Source: Elusimicrobiota bacterium (lineage in GTDB: Bacteria; Elusimicrobiota; Elusimicrobia; UBA1565). Taken from it: DNA of 28,081 nt. This document shows, piece after piece, positions 1-6,055 of this stretch (positions within the stretch are counted from its first letter, which is position 1; each line of letters begins with the position of its first letter). The position numbers and the translations under genes are program-made. Below the pieces are notes generated by a model. That model did not search any database. It saw nothing but the letters and a program-made list of their open reading frames with translations, and was not told where the DNA came from. Where the stretch lies: the NCBI GenBank assembly GCA_003450735.1, contig DMEZ01000006.1:96701-124781 (forward strand), written 5' to 3'.

Positions 1-71
1 GCGCCGAACGCCGCCTGTTGGAGCGGGAGGAATAGGGAAAGGAGTACTACATAGAGCGCCGGGAGGGGCAT
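1..71 (-). CDS. 5' end of an exported protein, cut by the left edge
   Basis: An ATG at 71 on the minus strand opens a frame with no stop to the window edge. The 23 complete codons read as a classic signal peptide: short N-region (MPLPA), hydrophobic core (LYVVLLSLFLPL), then QQAAFG followed by a codon beginning GC (Ala), so a signal-peptidase-like A-x-A end is plausible. GGAG lies about 8 bases upstream of the ATG, and a TAAGAT -10-like hexamer lies at 84-89. The mature protein is outside the window and its function cannot be stated. The reading rests only on a plausible leader, start and RBS; a chance frame is possible. Confidence 0.5.
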   Translation of the reverse strand, partial: MPLPALYVVLLSLFLPLQQAAFG

Positions 72-83
72 CCGGGTTCTCCG

Positions 84-89
84 ATCTTA
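84..89 (-). promoter_or_regulatory. putative -10 (TAAGAT) for the leftmost gene
   Basis: TAAGAT on the minus strand ends 12 bases before the ATG at 71. It fits the TAnnnT pattern seen upstream of other first genes here. I see no convincing -35. Confidence 0.35.
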
Positions 90-135
90 AGTGTGGCCCC
101 AGAACCCCGAAAAATCAAGCCCTGCAATACATACA

Positions 136-240
136 GGTGCCTGTCATTACACTTCACACACTATAACACTTGCCGTCACAATCCATGCATGGATCAGATC
201 GGTCAACATGTATAGACCCGCAAGTGTAATGACAGGCACC
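136..240. mobile_element. 105-bp MITE/REPIN-like element with perfect 19-bp terminal inverted repeats
   Basis: Bases 136-154 (GGTGCCTGTCATTACACTT) are exactly complementary to bases 222-240. The 67-base centre is AT-richer than its surroundings and holds a perfect 12-base palindrome (TCCATGCATGGA, 182-193). A second short arm, ACACTTGC at 166-173, can also pair with 220-227, so the transcript could fold in two ways. It has no room for a transposase, so it would be non-autonomous. It ends 20 bases beyond the stop codon of the minus-strand BMC gene and would form a strong hairpin in that transcript's 3' end, where it could also act as a terminator or stabiliser. The arm resembles GGTGCCTGTCA-type repeats that I associate with REP/IS200-like transposases; that link is from memory. 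Confidence 0.65.
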
Positions 241-259
241 AATACCAATAGCAATAGCG

Positions 260-808
260 TCAGATGAGCTCGGTGAGGAGTTCGGGGCGGGGCTGGGGGA
301 TGACGACTTTTTGGACGAGCAGGCCCTTCTCGCCGGCGCTGGCGGCGGCGACCATGGCGGCGGTCTCGACGTCGGCCACCGAGCCGGTGAAGGTGACGAA
401 GGCCTTGCCGCCCATGGCCATGGCGAGGCGGACCTCGATGAGCTTGACGCTGGCGGCCTTGACGGCCGCATCCGCCGCCTCGATGAGGGAGGCGATGGAG
501 AAGGTCTCGACGATGCCAAGGGCCTCGAGCTTGCTCACGCCGGAGGTGCCGGCGATGGCGGGGAAGACGTCCGGGTGGAGGTTCGGGATGAGGAAGCTGT
601 CCACGTGGGACTCGGCCGCCCGGGCCACGCCCGCTTCGACGCTCGCGCGCACGTCGGCCACGTCGCCGGCGACCAGGACGGCGTACTTGCCGGGGCAGAT
701 GGTGCGCGAGAGCACGAGCTCGACCGAGGAAGCCTTGAGCATGGCGTCCGCGGCCTCGAAGCCCTTCGCCATGCTGCTCAGTTCGACGCCGCCGATCGCG
801 TTCTTCAT
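260..808 (-). CDS. pduT: tandem-domain BMC shell protein, PduT-like (BMC-T)
   Basis: 182 residues, about the usual length of PduT-type shell proteins. It contains two bacterial-microcompartment domains in tandem: residues ~4-85 (GGVELSSMAKGFEAADAMLK, then CPGKYAVLVAGDVADV) and ~95-175 (LGIVETFSIASLIEAADAAVK, then KAFVTFTGSVADV). Such proteins form pseudohexameric trimers in the shell. Cys38 lies where PduT carries the Cys that binds a [4Fe-4S] cluster at the trimer pore, so an electron-conducting pore is likely. The ATG at 808 follows the pduS stop by 7 bases, and an SD (GAGGA) overlaps that stop codon, giving translational coupling to pduS. A 3' inverted-repeat element follows. No BMC-H or BMC-P gene lies in the window, so the rest of any shell must be encoded elsewhere. 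Confidence 0.88.
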   Translation of the reverse strand: MKNAIGGVELSSMAKGFEAADAMLKASSVELVLSRTICPGKYAVLVAGDVADVRASVEAGVARAAESHVDSFLIPNLHPDVFPAIAGTSGVSKLEALGIVETFSIASLIEAADAAVKAASVKLIEVRLAMAMGGKAFVTFTGSVADVETAAMVAAASAGEKGLLVQKVVIPQPRPELLTELI

Positions 809-815
809 GGTTTCC

Positions 816-2156
816 TCAGCGCGTGATCTCCACGCAGTCCCCGACCGACGTCACCGTCCCCACGATGCTCGCGTGCACGGGGACGCCGAGCTGGTCTTCC
901 GGCACGTCCCCTAGGATCTCGCCGAGCGCCACCCGCTGGCCGGCCTTCACGAGGGCCCTGGCCGGCACGCCGACGTGCTGCTTGAGGGGGATGCGCACGC
1001 GCTCGGGGAGGTAGTCCTCCACCCTCAGGGGCGCGTCAGCCTTGTAGTCGTCGAGCCCCAGGCGGTGCATCAGCCTCTTGACCGGGGTCATGCGGAAGGG
1101 GCGCACGGGGTGGGCCTTGGGCGCCTGGCCCGAGTTCAAAGACGAGGTCTTCCAGGAGACCTTCTGCTGGGCAAGGTCGCCCTTGGCCGAGACGCAGACC
1201 TTGCCGGGGGCGAGGTTCTCCGGGCAGGAATAGAGGGTGCAGAGCTGGCACTCGCAGCAGAGCAGGGCCCACTGGCTCCAGGTCTTGCGATCGGGCTGGG
1301 AGAAGAGCAGGCCGCGCATGACCTTGTGCGGCTGGATGGCGTAGCCGAGCAGGTAGCGGGGGCAGAGCTCGGTGCAAAGGGTGCACTGGTCGCAGGCCGA
1401 CTTGCCGATGCGCTCATCCACGGGCCGGCCCGCGCCCTTGCGCTGTACGAGGGCGTGCGAGCGGGGCAGGACGATGAGCCCGCCGCTCGTCTTGGTCAGG
1501 GGCTGGGAGAAATCCGTGACGACCCGCCCCATCATCGCGCCGCCGTCCATGGCGGCGGGATCCTTCACCGTCGCCCCCCCGGCCAGGTTGACGGCCTCGG
1601 ACATCGAGGTCCCAAGGGGGAGCCGGAGGCTGCAGGGCTTCTTTACCGCGCCCGTCACGGTCAGGAAGGTGTGGGTCACCGGGGTCTTGTCGGCCCGGGC
1701 CATGTTCAGGAGGGTCTCGACGTTGTTGACCACCGCCCCGACCTGGATGGGGATGCCGCCGGGCGGGATGAGCTTGCCGGTGACCTCGTAGACCAGGCAG
1801 TACTCGTCGCCGGCGGGGTAGTAGTCGCCGAGGCGCTTGACCGAGAGGGCCTTCTCGCCTTTCACGGCGGCCTCGAGCTTGTCGATCAGCTTTCTGTGCT
1901 TCTCCTTGACAGCCAGCACGCCCCGGGAGGCCCCGGTCGAGCGCATGAGGAGCCTCAGGCCTTCCAGCACCTCGTCGGTGAAGTGCTCGAGGATCTCCTG
2001 GTCCTTCTGGAGCAGCGGCTCGCACTCGGCGCCGTTGACGATGACGGTACCGGCCTTCGAGGAGGCTTTGACGTAGGAAGGGAATCCGGCGCCGCCGGCT
2101 CCGACCACGCCGGCTCGGCGGATGCGGCTCGCGAACTCGTTGAGGGCTGCTGCCAT
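816..2156 (-). CDS. pduS: PduS/RnfC-like Fe-S flavoprotein (cobalamin-reductase type)
   Basis: 446 residues from the ATG at 2156. The N-terminus has the RnfC/NuoF-like nucleotide/flavin motif (GVVGAGGAGFP) and NGAECEPLL. Two ferredoxin-type clusters follow: Cys255/258/261/265 (CDQCTLCTELCP) and Cys300/303/306/311 (CCECQLCTLYSCP). The C-terminus is a barrel-sandwich region typical of PduS/RnfC (HVGVPARALVKAGQRV, then PVHASIVGTVTSVGD). PduS moves electrons from NADH through flavin and Fe-S centres to cobalamin or across the shell via PduT. Pairing with a PduT-like protein supports this subfamily over RnfC. An in-frame TTG at 2174 lies upstream of the TAGAAT hexamer at 2165-2170, so it would not be transcribed from that promoter; I prefer the ATG. 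No B12-dependent diol or ethanolamine enzyme is present to identify the partner. Confidence 0.87.
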   Translation of the reverse strand: MAAALNEFASRIRRAGVVGAGGAGFPSYVKASSKAGTVIVNGAECEPLLQKDQEILEHFTDEVLEGLRLLMRSTGASRGVLAVKEKHRKLIDKLEAAVKGEKALSVKRLGDYYPAGDEYCLVYEVTGKLIPPGGIPIQVGAVVNNVETLLNMARADKTPVTHTFLTVTGAVKKPCSLRLPLGTSMSEAVNLAGGATVKDPAAMDGGAMMGRVVTDFSQPLTKTSGGLIVLPRSHALVQRKGAGRPVDERIGKSACDQCTLCTELCPRYLLGYAIQPHKVMRGLLFSQPDRKTWSQWALLCCECQLCTLYSCPENLAPGKVCVSAKGDLAQQKVSWKTSSLNSGQAPKAHPVRPFRMTPVKRLMHRLGLDDYKADAPLRVEDYLPERVRIPLKQHVGVPARALVKAGQRVALGEILGDVPEDQLGVPVHASIVGTVTSVGDCVEITR

Positions 2157-2164
2157 CTGATGGG

Positions 2165-2170
2165 ATTCTA
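2165..2170 (-). promoter_or_regulatory. -10 hexamer (TAGAAT) of the pduS-pduT unit
   Basis: TAGAAT on the minus strand ends 8 bases before the preferred ATG at 2156, so the transcript should begin at or next to the start codon. No consensus -35 is visible. Confidence 0.55.
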
Positions 2171-2208
2171 TCAAAGTCCGGGTCTTGCATTCCCCGAGGC
2201 CGCTCTGT

Positions 2209-2214
2209 TATCCT
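2209..2214 (+). promoter_or_regulatory. putative -10 (TATCCT) for the 2226 gene
   Basis: TATCCT ends 11 bases before the ATG at 2226 and implies a leader of only about 4 bases. It lies in the 69-base divergent gap shared with pduS. Confidence 0.45.
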
Positions 2215-2225
2215 GATTCAACTCG

Positions 2226-2975
2226 ATGGCCGACAAAACCATCTCCATCACGTACCGCTTCCGGCTCGACGACGGCAAGAGCCGGGATTTCTCGGTCTAC
2301 CTCGACCGGCCGAGCCTGCGGGCCATCCCGCAGATGAGGGACGTCTGGCCCGAGTGGACGAAGCTCTCCTTCCTCCAGTGCCCGAACTGCCCCCTCACGG
2401 AGAACGACTGCCCGCGCTGCCCCATCGCGGCGAACCTGGTGGATCTGGTGGACGCCTTCAAGGACTTCTTCTCCACCGAGCCGGCCCAGGTGGACATCAT
2501 CGGCGAGGTGCGCACCCTCTCGAAGCGCACCTCCCTCGCGGAAGGGGTCTCCTCGCTTTTGTCCATCTACATGACCACGAGCGGCTGCCCCATCATGGAC
2601 AAGCTGCGGCCGAACCTGCGCACCTACCTGCCCTTCCCGACCATCGACGAGATGATCTTCCGCACGCTCTCCATCTACATGCTCGCCCAGCACTTCATCG
2701 CGCGCCGGGGAGGGAAGCCGGACATCCTGATGGAGGACTTCGGCCGGATGATCGAGGACTCGCGCACCGTCAACCGCACCTTCTGCCAGCGCCTCTCGAA
2801 GACGAGCCTCAAGGACGTCAACATCAACGCCGTCGTGCACCTGGACTGCTTCGCCGAGCTCACCACCCACACGGTGCAGAAGCAGACCCCCCGCTTCAAC
2901 GAGCTCGAGATGCTCTTCGACGCCTACCTCAACGACAAGTCCCGCAAGACGCCCCCCACGGAGGACCTCTCATGA
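2226..2975 (+). CDS. conserved-looking hypothetical protein with a CX2C-X6-CX2C motif
   Basis: 249 residues with no signal peptide or membrane segment, so probably cytoplasmic. Near residue 55 it has C-P-N-C, six residues, then C-P-R-C-P, a tight four-Cys arrangement suited to zinc or an Fe-S cluster. The rest is mixed helical with charged stretches (RTLSKRTSLAEGVSSLLSIY; TIDEMIFRTLSIYMLAQHF). I do not recognise the family with confidence. The start is fixed by the ATG just after the -10, and the gene overlaps the next one by ATGA, so the two are likely translated together and may act together. It is divergent from pduS and shares a 69-base promoter gap with it. Confidence 0.75.
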   Translation: MADKTISITYRFRLDDGKSRDFSVYLDRPSLRAIPQMRDVWPEWTKLSFLQCPNCPLTENDCPRCPIAANLVDLVDAFKDFFSTEPAQVDIIGEVRTLSKRTSLAEGVSSLLSIYMTTSGCPIMDKLRPNLRTYLPFPTIDEMIFRTLSIYMLAQHFIARRGGKPDILMEDFGRMIEDSRTVNRTFCQRLSKTSLKDVNINAVVHLDCFAELTTHTVQKQTPRFNELEMLFDAYLNDKSRKTPPTEDLS

Positions 2976-3205
2976 AGAAAACCGCGAGCCGGACGCCCAA
3001 GGAGAAGCCTTCCCAGAAGGATGCCGCCACCGGGACGTACGTCTACGACCCGAAGCTCAAGAAGGTCGTGAAGGTCTCCTCCGACATCCCCTCGGTCGCC
3101 TCCAAGGCGTCGGGCGGGACGGACGCGGGCTCCTTCCCGTCCGGGGACAACCCCTGCGGCGGGACCTGCGGGACGGGCTCCTGCCCGATGGGCGGGGGCT
3201 TCTAA
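2972..3205 (+). CDS. small Cys/Gly-tailed protein
   Basis: 77 residues, starting at the ATG of an ATGA overlap with the preceding stop. The N-terminal half is Lys-rich (KKTASRTPKEKPSQK), then comes YVYDPKLKKVVKVSSDIPSV, and the C-terminus is Gly/Cys-rich (NPCGGTCGTGSCPMGGGF) with three Cys. The tail resembles the glycine-rich ends of small FmdB-like zinc-ribbon proteins, but the N-terminal ribbon is absent, so I make no family call. Translational coupling to the Cys-motif protein upstream suggests a common function, perhaps metal handling (inference). Its TAA (3203-3205) overlaps the stop of the convergent TPR gene. Confidence 0.7.
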   Translation: MKKTASRTPKEKPSQKDAATGTYVYDPKLKKVVKVSSDIPSVASKASGGTDAGSFPSGDNPCGGTCGTGSCPMGGGF

Positions 3206-4530
3206 GCCTTCTTCCTAGCGAAGTACAGCACCGCCAGAGCGGCCGCGACCAATACGAGGACGCCCCCGAGCAGGGGGAGGAGCACGCCGCCCGCCCAGGA
3301 ACTGCGCGCACCGCGGGGCTCCTCCTTCACGGCTTTCCTCGCGGAGGCGCTGACGCCGGCGGGTGGGGGCACGCTCCCGGACGCCATGGCCGCGGCGGCC
3401 GTCTGGGGGTCGATCCCGGGGCCCGCCGCCGAGCCCCGGCCGGCGGCATAGGCCCGATAGGCCGCCGCCAGTTCGCTCTGCGGCTCGAGCTCCACGGCCC
3501 GGGCCAGACTGCGGCCCGCCTCCTCGTTCTTGCCCTCGTGGTACTGCACCCAAGCGAGGACCTCGTGGGCGTAGGCGTAATCGGGCGATAGGCGGATGGA
3601 CTGCTGCGCGGCGGCCTCGGCCTCCGGGTGCAGCCCCAGCGCGTCGAGCGCCTTGGCCTTCGCGAGCCAGGCCGCGGCGTCCTTCGGCGACTGCCGGACG
3701 GCGGCCTCGGCGTCCTGCAGGGCGCCCTTGTAGTCCCCCGCGGCGAGCTTGTTCTCGGCCACGGCGATGGCGAGCTCCATCTCGCTCACCCTGGGCGGCT
3801 CCGGCTGGGAGGTCGGATTGGAGGGCTTGAACGCCTGCGGGGTGCGCAGCTCGATCTGCGTCATCGTCTGATTTTCGATGGGGCGTCCCCCCTCTCTCGC
3901 CCGCTCCTCCAGGGATGTGGGCCTCTCGCCTTTGGCCGGAGCCCTCTCCTCGTCGGGCGCGGGCTTGCGCCCGGGCCTGCGGGGGTCCTGGAACATCCCC
4001 TCCTCCCCCGAGCCGTCGTCCGGCCGGACCTGCCGCCAGATCCGGCCTTCCTCCTGCTCCTTGTCCTTCCCCTTCCCTTTGGCGGGGGCGCTCACCTTGC
4101 CGTACCCTTCGCCGACGTTCACGTCCCGCTGGCCCGGGCGGCCGTACTCCACCCCCGTGGGCATGTCCGGCCTCGGGCTTTCCCGCTGATAGGCCGGGGC
4201 GTGCACCTGCGGGATGGTGGGCAGGTTCAGCCGGCCCTTCCTCTTCATCGGAGCATTGGAGGCATCCCAGACCCCTTCGACCTGGGAGGCGTCGACCTCC
4301 TGCTTCTTGGGCTCCTGATAGCGCTCCTTCAGCGGGGACTTCTCCTCATCCAGGGGGGGCAGGACGGCTCCCTTGCGGCTGTCGAGGCACTTCGTCGAAC
4401 AGCGGATCCCATCCGGCGTGCGTTCGCAGATCTCCCCGTAGTTGGCGCAGGAAGGGCCGTCGTAGGTGGCGGCGGCCCCCCAGCGAGGAAGCAGGACGAA
4501 GACGATGAAACAGGCTCCCAAGGAGCGCAT
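3202..4530 (-). CDS. exported TPR protein with a C-terminal membrane anchor
   Basis: 442 residues. Order: signal peptide (residues 1-20, CFIVFVLLPRWGAAA); a Cys-containing segment (CANYGEICERTPDGIRC, then CLDS; four Cys, probably disulfides); a long polar, low-complexity Pro/Lys/Glu/Arg-rich linker (~45-245); about three tetratricopeptide repeats (~250-360, for example GDYKGALQDAEAAVRQSPKD and DYAYAHEVLAWVQYHEGKNE); then one transmembrane helix near 412-438 (LLGGVLVLVAAALAVLYF) ending RKKA. The TPRs should therefore sit in the periplasm, tethered at the C-terminus, as a scaffold for protein contacts. The partner is unknown. It starts at ATG 4530, 6 bases after a TAACCT -10. Its stop overlaps that of the convergent small Cys-rich gene. 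Confidence 0.75.
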   Translation of the reverse strand: MRSLGACFIVFVLLPRWGAAATYDGPSCANYGEICERTPDGIRCSTKCLDSRKGAVLPPLDEEKSPLKERYQEPKKQEVDASQVEGVWDASNAPMKRKGRLNLPTIPQVHAPAYQRESPRPDMPTGVEYGRPGQRDVNVGEGYGKVSAPAKGKGKDKEQEEGRIWRQVRPDDGSGEEGMFQDPRRPGRKPAPDEERAPAKGERPTSLEERAREGGRPIENQTMTQIELRTPQAFKPSNPTSQPEPPRVSEMELAIAVAENKLAAGDYKGALQDAEAAVRQSPKDAAAWLAKAKALDALGLHPEAEAAAQQSIRLSPDYAYAHEVLAWVQYHEGKNEEAGRSLARAVELEPQSELAAAYRAYAAGRGSAAGPGIDPQTAAAAMASGSVPPPAGVSASARKAVKEEPRGARSSWAGGVLLPLLGGVLVLVAAALAVLYFARKKA

Positions 4531-4536
4531 AGCATC

Positions 4537-4542
4537 AGGTTA
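4537..4542 (-). promoter_or_regulatory. extended -10 (TG-T-TAACCT) of the TPR gene
   Basis: TAACCT on the minus strand, preceded by TG, ends 6 bases before the ATG at 4530. This implies a leaderless transcript. Confidence 0.5.
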
Positions 4543-4586
4543 ACAGCAACTTCAGGCTCCAGTCAATAGAAGGACACCTGAGAAGA

Positions 4587-4653
4587 TGGTCCCGTTCCCG
4601 CGTGGGACCAATGCCTCGCGCGAAAAGGCCGTAAGGCCCTCAGCGCAGGCCTT
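4587..4653. other. two small hairpins in the 145-base divergent gap
   Basis: TGGTCCC (4587-4593) pairs with GGGACCA (4604-4610), and AAGGCC (4633-4638) pairs with GGCCTT (4648-4653). Neither has a U-tract. They lie between the divergent promoters of the TPR and CPBP genes, upstream of both predicted transcription starts, so they would act on DNA (operator-like) if they act at all. Confidence 0.25.
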
Positions 4654-4662
4654 GAAGGCGGC

Positions 4663-4668
4663 TATAGT
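4663..4668 (+). promoter_or_regulatory. -10 hexamer (TATAGT) of the CPBP protease gene
   Basis: TATAGT ends 7 bases before the ATG at 4676. Combined with the lack of any SD, this indicates a leaderless mRNA and decides the start. Confidence 0.6.
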
Positions 4669-4675
4669 CTCTTCA

Positions 4676-6055
4676 ATGGACATGCGTAAGGCCCTCGCCG
4701 CGCTCCTTTCGGCCGCTCTCATCCATTCAGCCGCGGCCCCCTCTTTCGCGCAGGTGCAGGCCTTCCGGACGGCCGCTCCCGCGTCGAGCGTGCAGGCAGT
4801 GCCCATCCTCGCGGGCCCGGGGGCCGGCCTCAAGCTGACCGGCGGCGCTTCAATGGACATCCGCCTGGGGATGGCTCTGCCGGGGGCCGTCCTGCCGACC
4901 GTGTCCGCAGCCCCGGCAAACTCCGCTCCCGCGGCGCTCACAGCTTCCCCGATATCGGCGAAGGTCCGGCCGCTGGTCAGCGCCCCGCAGGCAGCTCGAG
5001 CCTCCCTCCAAACCTCGGGCGCAGCCATTCTCCTCTCGCCAGCCGCGCAGACCCCCGAGAGCGCCGCTCAGGCCCTGCTCTCAGCCGAGACCCTCGCAGC
5101 CCAGGCCCTCAAGCCGGAGACCGCCGCCGAGAGCTCCTCGGTCGAGCTTTCCCGCTTCTACCACTCCGCCCGCGTCCGGACGGCCTCCGACGCCGCAGTC
5201 GAGGCCCCCCAGGATTCCACGCTCCGGCCCAACGCCCTCGAGCGCGGAACTGCCGCGGCCGAAGAGGAGAAAGACGAGCCCGCCGCCCCGGCCCGGAGCC
5301 TCTCCCGCGCGGCCAGGTACGGCTACGTCGCCAGCATCCTGGGCATGGTCATGACCTTCGGCGCGCAGATCGCGGCGGCGGCCCTGGGCTACGCCCCGCA
5401 CTCCAACTACCAGGCCCCCGCCCTGCCCGCCTCCCCCGGTCTCTTCGACACCGCCTCCCTCGTGCTCATGGTGTCCGTGTTCGCGCCCATCGTCGAGGAA
5501 TTGATGTTCCGGGTCGGCCTGCTCGGCGGGCTGGAGTGGCTGGCCAGGAAGGTCAACGGGCGCTGGGCCGGCGCCGCGGCCTCCGTGCTCGCCTCGGCCG
5601 TCTTCGTCGTCCTGCACGAGACCTCCGACCCCCTGCTCATCGGCATCCGCATGGCCGACGCCCTGCTCATGGCCTGGGTGTACAAGCGGGAGGGCCTCAT
5701 GGCCTCCATCATCCAGCACGCGGTCCACAACGGCCTCATCGCGGCCGGCATGGTCGCTTCACTTTTCTTGGGAGGGTTCTCCACCCCTTTCATGGCCGCC
5801 TTCGCGGTCGGGAACCTCATCGCCGCCGCAATATTCGGACGGGGCCTGTGGAAGCAGCGCGCAGACCGCCGGGAGGGCCGCATCGCCCGCCACGAGCTGA
5901 CCCCCTGGACCGCCCGGGCGCTGGCCTTCCTGCTCGCCGGCAGCTCGTTCTTCTTCGAGGCCGCCCTCCTAAAGATGGCCCTGATGTTCGCCGTCGGGCT
6001 GCTGCTCTACTCCTTCCTCAAACCCAAGGACCGCGACGAACTGGGACGGCTCTAG
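4676..6055 (+). CDS. CPBP-family (CAAX/Abi-like) intramembrane glutamic protease with a long secreted leader
   Basis: 459 residues. A signal-like N-terminus (MDMRKALAALLSAALIHSAAAPSFA) is followed by about 190 residues rich in Ala, Pro and Ser with no clear fold. A polytopic CPBP domain starts near residue 220. Its motifs are present: Glu274-Glu275 with Arg279 (EELMFR), His314 (VVLHETSD) and His348 with Asn352 (HAVHN), the glutamate/histidine set of this protease family. Two or three more helices follow to the C-terminus. Members process prenylated or membrane proteins, or act in immunity or secretion; the substrate is unknown here. An in-frame ATG at 4586 lies upstream of the promoter and is rejected. 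The TAG stop shares CTAG (6052-6055) with the convergent gene. Confidence 0.85.
   Translation: MDMRKALAALLSAALIHSAAAPSFAQVQAFRTAAPASSVQAVPILAGPGAGLKLTGGASMDIRLGMALPGAVLPTVSAAPANSAPAALTASPISAKVRPLVSAPQAARASLQTSGAAILLSPAAQTPESAAQALLSAETLAAQALKPETAAESSSVELSRFYHSARVRTASDAAVEAPQDSTLRPNALERGTAAAEEEKDEPAAPARSLSRAARYGYVASILGMVMTFGAQIAAAALGYAPHSNYQAPALPASPGLFDTASLVLMVSVFAPIVEELMFRVGLLGGLEWLARKVNGRWAGAAASVLASAVFVVLHETSDPLLIGIRMADALLMAWVYKREGLMASIIQHAVHNGLIAAGMVASLFLGGFSTPFMAAFAVGNLIAAAIFGRGLWKQRADRREGRIARHELTPWTARALAFLLAGSSFFFEAALLKMALMFAVGLLLYSFLKPKDRDELGRL

Noticed and set aside
2157..2174. TTG start at 2174 for pduS
   Set aside because: It lies upstream of the TAGAAT -10 hexamer, whereas the ATG at 2156 is correctly placed for a leaderless start and retains the whole conserved protein.
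975..2216. Long plus-strand open frame opposite pduS
   Set aside because: It is the GC-rich mirror of a gene with clear Fe-S and flavin motifs; its own translation has no recognisable domain and is biased to Gly/Ala/Arg/Leu/Asp.
4586..4675. N-terminal extension of the CPBP protein from ATG 4586
   Set aside because: It precedes the TATAGT promoter hexamer and would place 30 polar residues before a clear signal peptide.
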